Source: Impatiens glandulifera
Taxonomy: Eukaryota > Streptophyta > Magnoliopsida > Ericales > Balsaminaceae
Direction: 5' to 3'
Length of the DNA stretch: 64,000 nucleotides
Assembly: GCF_907164915.1 (NCBI RefSeq)
Contig: NC_061863.1
Span: 22,893,710-22,957,709 of the forward strand
Below the pieces are notes generated by a model. That model worked only from the letters and a program-made list of their open reading frames with translations. It had not been told where the DNA came from and ran no database searches. The position numbers were made by a program, and so were the translations under genes. Below, piece after piece: positions 22,244-33,715 of the stretch (the first letter of the stretch is position 1; each line of letters starts with the position of its first letter).

Positions 22244-24293
22244 TGTTGGGTCAAATTATGTCGACTAAGTGTTGAAATAATTTGACCACTGATTTTTTGA
22301 TGATGAAATAATTTATGAGTTTTGATACAGGTGTATTGAGACAACATATTATCAGACTTGTAGTCTAATAATTTTTTGATGATGGCCATTAGACCGATGA
22401 TGATTTTCATTCGCATAAAATTAGACGCACAGTCTAACTCATTGGAGTTAGACGTGTAGTCTAATAGACGTGTAAATTAGACGCAAGTCTAATAGAATTA
22501 GATGTACAGTCTAACTCATCGGAGTTAGACGTGTATGTCTAATAGATGTGTAAAGAATTAGACGGATAGTTTAATGAATACACGGAATTAGACGCAAGTC
22601 TAATGGAATTAGACGTACAGTCTAACTCATCGGAGTTAGACGTGTAAGTCTAATAGATGTGTAAAGAATTAGATGGATAGTCTAATGAATACACGGAATT
22701 AGACGCGTCAGTCTAACTCAGTGGAGTTAGACGTGTCGGTCTAATGGTTATTGAATAATTAGACGGGTAGTCGAATTAGTGAAAATTAGACGTGAGTCTA
22801 ACTCCTTCAGATTAGTCTGAGGTAGAACCGGAATTAGACGCGTCAATCTAACTCAGTGGAGTTAGACGTGTCGGTCTAATGGTTATTGAATAATTAGACG
22901 GGTAGTTTAATTAGTGAAAGTTATACGTGAGTCTAACTCCTTCAGATTAGTCTGAGGTAGAACCTGAATTAGACGCGTCAGTCTAACTCAGTGGAGTTAG
23001 ACGTGTCGGTCTAATGGTTATTGAATAATTAGACGGGTAGTCTAATTAGTGAAAGTTAGACGTGAGTCTAACTCCATCAGACAAGTTTGAGGTAGAACCG
23101 GAATTAGACGCGTCAGTCTAACTCAGTGAGAGTTAGACGTGCCAGTCTAATGGTTATTTAATAATTAGACGGGTAGTCTAATTAGTGAAAGTTGACGTGA
23201 GTCTAACTCCTTCAGATTAGTCTGAGGTAGAACAAGAATTAGACGTGTAGTCTAACTCAGTGGAGTTAGACGTACCCGTCTAATGGTTATTGTAATTAGA
23301 CGCGAGTCTAATTCTATTAGACCAGGCGGTCTAATAGACGTTTTTCGATTCGAAGGAGTTGACGTATTTCATTAGAGTGATTTTCACAAATCCGTCTAAC
23401 TGAAATACGTCTAATGCTTTTTTTAAGTAGTACGCTTGAATCTAGCATTTCTCCTACCCACGTGCTATAGATGTACCTACTTCTGCTCCACCTTACTATG
23501 AAGATTAGTACAGCATCTATATGCATCCAATTAAGGAATGCCACGTAAGAGAATTTTCCTCATATTACCCGTTTTGCAGGTACATCCCTGATAGAATATT
23601 CGGCGCACTACCAGTTCGGTACGGCCACGATCCTTGTGCTTAGAACCTGCTGTGTACAATGGAGGCTTTCCAATGGAAGAGTTCCACGTATCATTCTTGA
23701 ATATTCGACCGTTAGCTCGTGCTCAGTATTGAACAAATCCTAAGGACAACGGACAATCTGGCGAATGAACAAGCGAATACAAACGAACAAGCATTCTGAT
23801 TTTGCAGAGAGAGACTACTCAATCATCTTGCTTACTGAACTTATTCTGTGAAGCTTCTTTCTGATTGTACTGTGTGTGAATCGAGAGAGAGAGGTAGAAT
23901 CAAAACATCATTAGCTGAGTGATATTCTTCATCTTGTAATTGAACAGAAAGTGTTTTGTTCAATAGTGAGCTAAGTGTGTGTAAACTGTATTTGATTCTT
24001 ATCATCTTATAGTGAATCCTTCCGGTGGTTGGAAGAAGGGGTGACGTAGGAAAGTTTCTCCGAACATCCATAAACAAATTGTTGTGTTCTTCATTTCTGT
24101 CATCTTTTCATATTTTATCTTGTGCTTCAAACCCAATTAAACAATTCCGCGTTGAATCTGTTTCAAATGTTTACACAAGTTTGCGTAGAATAGAAAGAGA
24201 TATTAATCCCTAACAGGATTTCAATCAAACAGTTTTTCATAGCCTTCATCCTTAGCTAGACCCCCGTCTCTAACGATAAAGCCGATCCTGTCA
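22244..24293 (+). repeat. Cop-2 5' LTR (2,050 bp)
   Basis: TGTTGGGTCAAATTATGTCG start, CGATCCTGTCA end. Palindrome array at about 22,415-23,415. A short local duplication near 22,350-22,385 (second copy of ATTTTTTGATGATG) is absent from the 3' LTR. The TATA-like box is mutated to TATTGAA at 23,727. Confidence 0.92.
22415..23415. repeat. TTAGAC/GTCTAA palindrome array, Cop-2 5' LTR
   Basis: Higher-order units of about 130 bp (TTAGACGCGTCAGTCTAA, TTAGACGTGTCGGTCTAA, TTAGACGGGTAGTCTAA) repeat about four times, plus simpler units at the start. Confidence 0.88.
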
Positions 24294-24295
24294 AT

Positions 24296-24307
24296 TGGTA
24301 TCAGAGC
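24296..24307 (+). other. Cop-2 primer-binding site
   Basis: TGGTATCAGAGC, the perfect tRNA-Met type site, two bases after the LTR. Confidence 0.92.
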
Positions 24308-24338
24308 CCTGTTTCTATTCTCAAGCCTTTCCTGAAAT

Positions 24339-26135
24339 ATGTCGAACATACCCAAAGATGCCATTGTTACAGCCATTCCAACCTTCTCTCGCGAAAACTA
24401 CATTGTTTGGAAGAAAAGTGTTCGTGCTCATGTCTCTTCTCTTCATGATGACATGTGGAGTGTTGTCACAGAAGGTCCTATCAAGATTGACAAAGAAAAG
24501 GCCGACTGGACCGCTGATAAAAAGAGGCAGAACAATCTCAACTACATGGCTCTTGATGTTCTGTACAGATCTCTCGATGACAGTATGTTCAACTACATCA
24601 TCGAATGTGACACTGCCTAGGAGGTCTAGGACAGACTCACTCAACTGTGTGAGGGCAACGAGCAAACCAAGTTAAACAAGATCATGGTTGCCACTCAACA
24701 TTTCGATAGCTTCAAAATGTGTCCTAGTGAAACAATGAACGATTTCGACACCAGATTCAGCAAGATCATCTCCTCTCTGTCCATCCTAGGCAAGACATAT
24801 AGCAACCGGGATCTTGCTATCAAGGTCATGCGTGCTCTTCCAAGGGAATGGGAAATAAAGACTATGGCGATGAGAGAATCCAAAGATCTGAACAAGATCT
24901 CTCTCTTTGATCTCTTCGTTGACCTCAAGGCCTATGAGTTCGAGTTGAACTGTAGGATGGAAGAAGATCAACCCTCGTCCGTTATCATTGTTAAGGCGCT
25001 GGTGACCGCTGAAGAGCCACCAACCGCTTCGGACGTGAAGATGGAAGCTCAGCAGCTGAGCAGCGATGCCATGTCTCTCTTTGTGAAGAAGTTTGGCGAC
25101 TTCATGAAGAAGAACAACTCTAACTCAAAATCTTCAAATTCTAATGATAATAAAAAATCTAAAGCTAATGTTACTTGTTTTAACTGTGGTATTAAAGGTC
25201 ATTATGCATCGGAATGCCGGAAGCCAAAGCGTGAAGATGCCAAGGAAGATGGAAAAGAGCTGAAGGCTCTTATTGCTGGTGACGGAAAGAACAGAGGAAG
25301 CAGTCGTGGCTCGTACTTCTCATCTAGTGAAAGTGATGAAGAAGACGTGGCTTGCTTCATGTCCAGAGAAGATGAGGAAGGAACTCAGGAAACTGAGGTA
25401 TTTGATTTCTCTTCCGAAAGGTTTTCAAGGGAACAACTGGTAGCTGCACTAGATGACATGGTCATCGAGTAAAGAAAGCTAGAAGAATCTCTAAATGAAA
25501 CTAAATCTTCATCAGATTTAAATGAACCCAATCTGTCTAAAGAAAAAGAGTCACATGTTTTTGAAAAAAAGATTGAAGAGATCTCATCAGAGAATGAGAT
25601 ACTTAAGGATCAGATTCAAACTCTTTCATCTGAAAACAAAAGGCTTAACTATGTTGTCTATGCATGGACAAGGTCTGGTGATGCTGTCAAATATCAGATC
25701 AGCATGTTGAAACCTGCTGGATCTAGATCCGGATTGGGATTTGATAGCAATGATTCTAACCTGTCTTACAAAAAGTCAAAGACAAATGACAAACTTAAGC
25801 CAATGAGTTTTGTCAAAGAAAGTATGACTGACAATGAATCTGATCCTATTCATGAAGAAGTTGCTTTCAAAAATGAAATAGTTTATGTTCCACCAACCGT
25901 TAGCTGGCTTAAGAATAAACTTGAAAAGGCTAATAAGTCTGGTAATTTAAAACCTGACTCAAAGTCAAGGAGTTTTAAAAGAAAATCTTCTTCAAAAGCT
26001 AAAGGATCAGTGGCTAGCAGGAAGTCATCTGCTAAGTCAAAAACTTATGCATTAATCACAACACAAAATGGGAAATCCATCAGAATAACTCAAATATGGA
26101 TTCCTAAGGGACTAATTGATCGAGGATCCAATTGA
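24339..26135 (+). pseudogene. gag: Cop-2 gag with zinc knuckle
   Basis: The ATG at 24,339 (MSNIPKDAIVTAIPTFSREN) starts a frame of 598 codons, the fullest gag of this family in the window. The UBN2-type capsid domain covers about residues 20-210 (WSVVTEGPIKIDKEKADW, FSKIISSLSILGKTY, VMRALPREWEIKT). A CCHC knuckle CFNCGIKGHYASEC lies at 25,176-25,217. An acidic Ser-rich stretch, the coiled coil SSENKRLNYVVYAWTRSGDA and a basic tail end at TGA 26,133. In-frame stops are TAG 24,618, TAG 24,627 and TAA 25,470. TAG 24,627 (Trp in the family consensus EVWDRL) recurs at the same codon in Cop-3. No pol follows. Confidence 0.88.
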
Positions 26136-26394
26136 GTGTGGCTACCAAAATGTGTAAATAGTTTATTTTGTAGGTGATGCAGGAGGATAGTAGGAAGGAA
26201 GCTAGAAGAGTACTCTTCTGAGTACACAGCTTGGAAGATCAACAATGGTACTTGCCATTCTGGAAGAATAAATATTTTTATTTGTTAAAAATATTTTTGG
26301 TCTTTGGACCACAAAAATTGTTTATAAAACTCTAATGTCCATATTCATTGTGAGAAGAAAATTCCTTTTTTTTTGGAATTAAAGATATTCTCTA

Positions 26395-26765
26395 GACGAA
26401 TATCCTTAATCGGTCTAACTAGACAAGGGTGTCTAAAAGAAATAGTATGTACTTAGACGTATTTTTTTCTCACAATTCATATATCTAAGTCTATATGTTG
26501 AGGTGTTATACCTACGCAATTAGACGGACACGTCTAATAGACGTTAAACGTTTTTACGTCTTGAGCAAAAGGATGCTCACGTCTAATAAACACATGTCTA
26601 ACACGTGGTGTTTATGCGGAATTAGACGTACACGTCTAATAAACATTAGACGGATTTGTTATAAACACGGAATTAGACGTATGCGTCTAATACACTCATC
26701 CGTCTAATAGACGCCGTGTTATATTGGATTTGTGAAGTAAGAAAAACGTCTAACTACGTGTCGAT
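26395..26765. repeat. Internal palindrome cluster, Cop-2
   Basis: TTAGACGTACACGTCTAA, TTAGACGTATGCGTCTAA, TTAGACGGACACGTCTAA and similar, upstream of the accessory ORF. Most of these have a purer CGT...ACG inner palindrome than the LTR units. Confidence 0.82.
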
Positions 26766-26854
26766 TAGACTGATCAAGGACATCTGTCACACGTTGAGAG
26801 CTATCTACTTTTTCCGCTCAAAACATTAAACAGTCATCTCTTAATAACATGAAG

Positions 26855-26864
26855 ACACGTGTCT
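26855..26864. promoter_or_regulatory. GACACGTGTC palindrome
   Basis: A perfect 10-bp palindrome with a CACGTG G-box core. It is identical in Cop-1 (12,141) and has one change in Cop-3 (36,046). It lies 130 bp upstream of the TATA box, so it is a candidate bZIP/bHLH site. Confidence 0.5.
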
Positions 26865-26993
26865 ATCAAGTTTAGAGAAAATGACTGATATACCCTCATT
26901 TCTAATAATGATTTATTGAAAAAGGACGTCTAGCATTTATTAATGGGCCATACCTCTAGAATAGACGGTTATTCTGTATTTCCATCTTTCTTC

Positions 26994-27000
26994 TATATAA
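26994..27000 (+). promoter_or_regulatory. TATA box for Cop-2 accessory ORF
   Basis: TATATAA followed by GGACATT, 121 bp before the ATG at 27,121. Cop-3 has the same box 123 bp before its ATG (36,187), while the intervening leader has diverged more. This suggests a separate internal transcript for the accessory ORF. Confidence 0.6.
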
Positions 27001-27120
27001 GGACATTACTGCATGATTTTGAAAACTTTCAATCTCTCGAAATCTCTAAGAACCCTAGCTTTCTTGCATTTCTCTCACTAAATCTCTCTGAAATATCGTG
27101 TCGATTCACATTCTCTCAAA

Positions 27121-30100
27121 ATGGAGAAGAAAATCACTCTCGGTCACTGTACTCTACAGGTGGACTTTCCATCGGTATAATCTTTTGATCAACCGGAGGT
27201 GGTAAAGATGTTCCAAACCCTAGAATATTCTGGGTTGAGGAAGTATTTAGGCGAACCGTTCATCTTCTATGAAGACGAAGTTCGCGAGTTCTTTAAGACG
27301 GCAGTTATGGTGGATGATTCCATCGTAGCAACCGTCAACGGAAAGGAGATCTCCTTTGACGAAGCGGTTTATGTGGAGTTCTTTGAACTTCCGACGGAGG
27401 GTCATCTGTTCGACTTGGTGCTCCCTTCAGAAATCATGGAGGAAATGAAGACTTCCTGCTCTGCTGACGGTTCTAAAATCCATGTAAATGGATACAAGAA
27501 GGTATTCAAACCCCACTTCATTCTTCTAAATGACGTGGTGGCGAAGGCATTGCAAGGGAAGGTTGGCTCCTTCAACCTCTATAGTCAAGACCGTTTTGAC
27601 TATATGTGCGCCATTTCTAAAGGGATCCAAGTGAACTGGGGTCACACCCTCTTTCAAAATCTGTGTTACTCTATCAGCCAGACGAACAAGGAGAGTATCA
27701 CGTATGCGGCTCAACTGAGTCACTTGCTGAAGTACTTGGGAGTTCCTGTTGGTGAACCGGCGCAGATCAACTCTCCAAGAGTTTTTACTGCCTTTACGGT
27801 GGCCAGCACTCTGACTAGGATGAAGAGCAACCTAGAGTCTACATCTGGGGTTTCTAGTTTCCAGACTGGTGGAAGGCCTTCCACCCGATCAAAGCCCTCT
27901 ACTTCTGTTCTGTCAACAGGAGCAAAGAGAACCAGAACTGTGAACGAATCGAAGACCAGTTCCTCCAGCATGAAAATCCCAAATCAGAAAGACACAGAAT
28001 CTGTTGATTTAAGGGTGAAGCAAGGTCCAGGCGTACTTGCTGCAACCCCAATGACATTGTTATCCACTCCCTCAACTTATTTGAGGAAACCTTCGAGGTC
28101 TTGTGCCTCAAAGGAGAAGAAGACAAAGGCGCCCCACGCGTCTAAATCTGCCAAGGTAAAGTCTTCTAAATCTTTGGCTGATGTGCCAAAATTTGATGTT
28201 CCCGAAGTGGAACAAGTTGAATCTGTTTTCTCTCCTCTGAGAGAATTTGCTGAAGGGCCTGCTGTTGAGTGAGCCGATCCAAATGTTGAAACTATTAACA
28301 GGGCGGAGTCTCTTGTTATGCAATCTGATCATGTAGCCGCCGGTGCTACAGAGTCGTCGCTACCAGAACAAGGTGCTGATCTTACCCTTGTTGCTGGTGA
28401 ACACAAATTTCCTACTCCCAAGGATTCCTTGGTGGTTGGAAAAATTGTCTGTAGAGAGCTCCCTGCTGAGTTCTGCTTGAAACCCCAATCTGCCTTTGAA
28501 CTGTTGCGGGCCAGAAAAGGGACCATAGGAATTGTAATTGGTGAACCCAAACCAGCTCCAAAACCTGTAGAGGTTGTTGGAAAAGGGAAATCCATTGCAT
28601 TTCAAGATCCTGATAAGGTATCTGAAGCAAGAGGTATCGTTGATCTTATTCTGGATCAAGTGAAAGTTCTTTCTGCTGAAAAGTTAGAAGTCTATGATTC
28701 CTGGTGTACTGAGAGGTTGTCCTCTAAGTACAACGACTCTCTATCTAACGCTGCCATAACCAAAGAATGGAAGAAGAGAGTGGCAAATGAGAAGAAAGTC
28801 CTGAAATGGGCAAGAACTTCAGATGTTAATGAAGCTCTGAATAAAAGAGAACTTGTGGAAGCTTGCGTTCTTGGAAAAGCTCTGTTTCCAGTCTATGAAG
28901 CCAGAAAAGCTAACTTCCACCCTTATGCAAAAGGAGCTGATGTTGAAGCAAAAGTGTTGAAAAAGTTGAATGATATCATGGAAAGATATGTTTCTGCTGC
29001 ATCTAGATACATTCATGACGCCGATTGCTCTGGCGTAGTACCTCTAAACGAAGAAGAAGCAATGGATATTCCAGATGCTGATGAATCAGATGCTGCTCTC
29101 CTGATCGAATTCGGGAATCTTTCTGCCGAAGAGAGACGCATTCAAGATCATCATGTTCAAGAGCTTCCGAATGAAGAAGAAGGAATGGTGAATGTTCAAG
29201 AGCCTGAACAAGCTCTTGAGACAAATGTTGAAGAAGTAATCATTGAAGATGTAGCAGAGGAGGCTTTGAAAGCTCCTATTAAAGAAAATGAAATTATAAC
29301 CCCTGTTGCAAGAATAGAGGGTGTTCAAGAGAAACTGGCCGAGGTCACTCAGCCAGAAACTGCAAGAAGTGAGGGGTAACCCTCAAAAGAGAAAGATGAT
29401 GAAGAAGAAAGTTCCTCGTCTGAGGAGGAATAGGATGAGCAACCAACGTTTGTTAAGACCTATTTATTTCCCGATGGCGTTGTGGGAAATGTTCACGAAA
29501 ACATCAACATTCCCCGTCACTATTCTGGAAATCTGCTCTAAAGATTTGAAAGGGCACAAAAAGAAATTGAAGAAGAGGCACAAGATAAAGCTGCTAAAAA
29601 TGCTGAATTGAATCAGCAGGAGCAATCCTTGCAAGTTCATACAAACTTTGAGCCTATTCAAAGTATGGCAGCAGAATCTGAAGAAGTGTCGTCTCACGAA
29701 GGGTCATCTGCTGGAGGAAATAAAATGTTAAGATCTATGATTTCTATGCTCTCCTCAATGCAGAAGACTATGTGTCAGACAATGATCTCCAGGAAAGAGG
29801 AAAGAGCGAATTTTGGCAATATTTTCAAGATCCTAACTGAGCTGGATAAGACCTTGAAGATGAATACTTATGAGACCCATGTCTCGAATGTAAAGTTTTC
29901 AAAGTTTGAAAAGGAATGCTTCAGCCACCAAAGTGAACTGTTTGACATTGAGAGGCATATCAATGACGAACGCCACAAGGAAACCATGGATGAATTCAGT
30001 CTGGTGAAGAATCAGATGGTAGAAATGCAGGGTTGCATGAGCAGAAATGATAATGAACGTCAAGCATTTGCTGAAACCATTGCTAGAAAGTTTCAAGCGG

Positions 30101-30462
30101 AGGAGGATGCAGTGGGCAATGCTGAAGGTGCTCAACCTCGACCAATTCAAGGTGAGTCAAGCAGGAGAAATGATGGTGTGTCAACCGGGACAAGATCCAG
30201 GCGGGCACCAAGTACTGATGACAATCCTAGGCCAACCAAGAGAGGTGGTGGTCGAAGCGGTGTTGAGCGTGGAGGAAGAAGTGGTGCTGGCCAAAGTAGG
30301 CTATCAAATGTCGATCAAGGAGGACGTGTCAATGCTGGTGAGCGTGGAGGAAGATCGAATGTAGGAGGTCGTGGTGGTCGCGTCTATCCTCATTTCATGA
30401 ACATGCTTCCCGGGCAAGAGATGAGTCCAACCGATCCTCGAGTGAAAAGGGAAGAACAATGA
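27121..30462 (+). pseudogene. Cop-2 accessory ORF, about 1,113 codons, RGG-tailed
   Basis: One frame from ATG 27,121 (MEKKITLGHCTLQVDFPSV) to TGA 30,460. Residues 1-230 form a conserved N-terminal domain (LEYSGLRKYLG, FFELPTEGH, LLNDVVAKALQGK, MCAISKGIQVNWG). A Ser/Lys-rich linker, a second conserved block near residues 430-650 (ITKEWKKRVANEKKVLKWA, LVEACVLGKALFPVYEARKA), a Glu-rich segment, a predicted coiled coil (FSKFEKECFSHQSELFDIER) and a C-terminal Arg-Gly tail (GGRSGVERGGRSGAGQ, GGRGGRVYP) follow. Stops: TAA 27,178, TGA 28,270, TAA 29,377, TAG 29,431, TAA 29,539. The N-terminal domain resembles unnamed proteins I recall from Lamiales genomes; function unknown. The RGG tail suggests RNA binding (inference). 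Confidence 0.8.
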
Positions 30463-30639
30463 TCTCTCTTCTTTTACTCTGTTATACTTTATTGAATATG
30501 GTTTCTTGATAGTTTTTCGAATACTAGTTCTTTTTGGATGAATGGTGTAAGTGAACAAGGTGTTTGTTTATTTACTTGATGAATGCATGTTGTTATATAT
30601 GTCTGCAGGTTTGCAATTTCTTCATCAAAAAGGGGAAAT
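30463..30639 (+). other. Cop-2 3' tail and polypurine tract
   Basis: Non-coding. Ends in CAAAAAGGGGAAAT directly before the 3' LTR. Confidence 0.85.
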
Positions 30640-32676
30640 TGTTGGGTCAAATTATGTCGACTAAGTGTTGAAATAATTTGACCACTGATTTTTTAATGAT
30701 GAAATAATTTATGAGTTTTGATACAGGTGTATTGAGACAACATATTATCATACTTGGATCTAATAATGGCCATTAGACCGATGATGATTTTCATTCGCAT
30801 AAAATTAGACGCACAGTCTAACTCATCGGAGTTAGATGTGCAGTCTAATAGACGCGTAAATTAGACGCAAGTCTAATAGAATTAGACGTACAGTCTAACT
30901 CATCGGAGTTAGACGTGTAAGTCTAATAGATGTGTAAAGAATTAGACGGATAGTCTAATGAATACACGGAATTAGACGCAAGTCTAATGGAATTACACGT
31001 ACAGTCTAACTCATCGGAGTTAGACGTGTAAGTCTAATAGATGTGTAAAGAATTAGACGGATAGTCTAATGAATACACGGAATTAGACGCGTCAGTCTAA
31101 CTCAGTGGAGTTAGACGTGTCGGTCTAATGGTTATTGAATAATTAGACGGGTAGTCTAATTAGTGAAAGTTAGACGTGAGTCTAACTCCTTCAGATTAGT
31201 CTGAGGTATAACCAGAATTAGACGCGTCAGTCTAACTCAGTGGAATTAGACGTGTCGGTCTAATGGTTATTGAATAATTAGACATGTAATCTAATTAGTG
31301 AAAGTTAGACGTGAGTCTAACTCCTTCAGATTAATCTGAGGTAGAACCTGAATTACACGCGTCAGTCTAACTTAGTGGAGTTAGATGTGTCGTTCTAATG
31401 GTTATTGAATAATTAGACAAGTAGTCTAATTAGTGAAAGTTAGACGTGAGTCTAACTCCTTCAGACAAGTTTGAGGTAGAACCGGAATTAGACGCGTCAG
31501 TCTAACTCAGTGAGAGTTAGACATGCTGGTCTAATGGTTATTTAATAATTAGACGGGTAGTCTAATTAGTGAAAGTTAGACGTGAGTCTAACTCCTTCAG
31601 ATTAGTCTAAGGTAGAACCGGAATTAGACGTGTAGTCTAACTCAGTGGAGTTAGACGTACCCTTCTAATAGTTATTGTAATTAGACGCGAGTCTAATTCT
31701 AGTAGACTAGACGGTCTAATAGACGTTTTTCAATTCAAAGGAGTTGACGTATTTCATTAGACTGAGTTTCACAAATCCGTCTAACTGAAATACGTCTAAT
31801 ACTCTGTTTAAGCAGTACGCTTGAATCTAGCATTTCTCCTACCCACGTGTTATAGCTGTACCTACTTCTGCTCCACCTTACTATGAAGATTAGTACAACT
31901 GCTATATGCATCCAATCAAGGAATGCCACGTAAGAGAATTTTCCTCATATTACCCGTTTTGTAGGTACATCCCTGATGGAATATTCGGCGCACTACCAGT
32001 TCGGTACGGCCACGATCCTTGTGCTCAGAACCTGCTGTGTACAATGGAGGCTTTCCAATGGAAGAGTGCCACGTATCATTCTTGAAGATTCGACCGTTAG
32101 CTCCTGCTCAGTATTTAACAAATCCTAAGGACAACGGACAATCTTCCGAACGAACAAGCGAATACAAACGAACAAGCATTCTGATTTTGTGGAGAGAGAC
32201 TACTCAATCATCTTGCTTACTAAACTTATTCTGTGAAGCTTCTTTCTGATTGTACTGTGTGTGAATCGAGAGAGAGAGCTAAAATCAAAACACCATTAGC
32301 TGAGTGTTATTCTTCATCTTGTAATTGAACATAAAGTGTTCTGTTCAATAGTGAGCTAAGTGTGTAAACTGTATTTGATTCTTATCTTCTTATAGTGAAT
32401 CCTTCTGGTGGTTGGAAGAAGGGGTGACGTAGAAGAGTTTTTCCGAACATCCATAAACAAACTGTTGTGTTCTTCAATTCTGTCATCTTTTCATATTTCA
32501 TCTTGTGCTTCAAACCCAAGTAAACAATTCCGCCTTGAATCTGTTTCAAGTGTTTACACAAGTTTGCGTAGAATAGAAAGAGATATTAATCCCTAATAGG
32601 ATTTCTATCAAACAGTTTTTCATAGCCTTCATCCTTAGCCACACCCCTGTCTCTAACGATAAAGCCGATCCTGTCA
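30640..32676 (+). repeat. Cop-2 3' LTR (2,037 bp)
   Basis: Pairs with 22,244-24,293. Array at about 30,800-31,805, TATA-like TATTTAA at 32,112, end CCTGTCA. Confidence 0.92.
30800..31805. repeat. TTAGAC/GTCTAA palindrome array, Cop-2 3' LTR
   Basis: Same higher-order order as the 5' LTR array, with independent point changes such as TTACACG for TTAGACG. Confidence 0.88.
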
Positions 32677-32681
32677 GAAGT
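32677..32681. repeat. Target-site duplication of Cop-2, right
   Basis: GAAGT, identical to 22,239-22,243. Confidence 0.9.
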
Positions 32682-33670
32682 GGATGTAATTAGACGTAAG
32701 ACTAATTTTATTAGACCAGGCGGTCTAATGGACTCTGTTATTAGACGGGGATGTTTAAATTTCATTAGACTGTTTTCACAATCCGTCTAACTAAAATACG
32801 TCTAATTCTAAGCTTAAGTAGTACGCTTGAAGCTAGCACCCGCCTACCAACGTTCTATAGTTGTACCCTACTCCTGCTCCACTTTCTAGTGAAGATCAGT
32901 ACAACAGTTGTATGCAACCAACCAACGAATGCCATGTAAGAGAATTTTCCTCATATTACTTGTTTTGCAGGTACATCCCTGATGGAATATTCGGCGCACT
33001 ACCAGTGGTGTACGGCCACAATCCTTGTGCTCAGAACCTACTGTGTACAATGGAGGTTTTCCAATGGGAGATTGCCACGTATCATTCTAAAAGATTCGAC
33101 CGTTAGCCTCTGCTTAGTATTTAACAAATCTCAAGGACAACAGACAATTAGCCTCACGACCTACCAGTTTTTACAAAGAGTCAATCAATAATTCTGCTTG
33201 CTATTCCAGAGAGAGAAATCAAGCCCTTTGCTATGAAGCTGCTTTCTGATTGTACTGTGTGTGAATCAAGAGAGAGATAGAATCAAAAACACCTTTAGCT
33301 GAGTTATATTCTTCATCTTGTAAATTGAACAGAGTGTGTTTTGTTCAAAAGTGAGCTAAGTGTGTGTAAACTGTATTTGATTCTAATCATATTATAGTGA
33401 ATCCTTTCGGTTGTTGGAAGAAGGGGTGACGTAGGAGAGTTTCTCCGAACATCTATAAACAAACGGTTGTGTTATTTCATTTCTGTCATCTTTTCATCTT
33501 TCATCTTGAGCTTCAAACCCAAGAAAACAATTTCGCCTTGAATCTGTTTCAAGTGTTTGCGTAGAATAGAAAACGAATCAAATCCTTAATAAGATTTCTT
33601 TCAACCCGTTTTTCATAAGCCTTCATCCATAGCCAGACCCCCGTCTCTATCAATAAATTTGATCCTATCA
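32682..33670 (+). repeat. Cop-3 5' LTR, second piece
   Basis: Continues the LTR after Cop-2. It matches 41,003-41,999 of the 3' LTR (ATTAGACGGGGATGTTTAAA, CCGCCTACC) through the TATA-like box at 33,118 to the end GATCCTATCA. Confidence 0.88.
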
Positions 33671-33672
33671 AT

Positions 33673-33684
33673 TGGTATTAGAGC
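33673..33684 (+). other. Cop-3 primer-binding site
   Basis: TGGTATTAGAGC, the tRNA-Met type with one C-to-T change. Confidence 0.88.
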
Positions 33685-33715
33685 CTTGTTTCTATTCTCA
33701 AGCTTTTCCTAAAAA

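Larger units (their letters stand above)
26136..27120 (+). other. Cop-2 spacer replacing pol
   Basis: Non-coding DNA where pol would be expected. Its first 200 bp (from GTGATGCAGGAGGAT) are shared with Cop-3 at 35,370 and have no counterpart in Cop-1, so both elements carry the same pol-deletion junction. Palindromes (26,395-26,765), the GACACGTGTC palindrome (26,855) and a TATA box follow. Confidence 0.75.
22244..32676 (+). mobile_element. Cop-2: pol-less Copia-derived element (gag plus long accessory ORF)
   Basis: Complete 10.4-kb insertion with LTRs 22,244-24,293 and 30,640-32,676 (TGTTGGGTC to CCTGTCA) and perfect GAAGT duplications. It lies in the Cop-3 5' LTR. It contains a primer site, gag with zinc knuckle, about 1 kb of spacer with palindromes and a TATA box, an accessory ORF of about 1,113 codons, and a polypurine tract. 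The whole pol region is absent. Its close LTR pair and target duplications show that the structure transposed in this pol-less form. Confidence 0.92.

Noticed and set aside
24025..24213. Recurrent 62-codon frame MVGRRGDVGKFLRTS in LTRs
   Set aside because: It appears at 15,413, 24,025 and 32,408 because it lies in the same conserved LTR segment (R/U5). It is broken in other copies and partly read by the opposite strand. No sign of coding selection.
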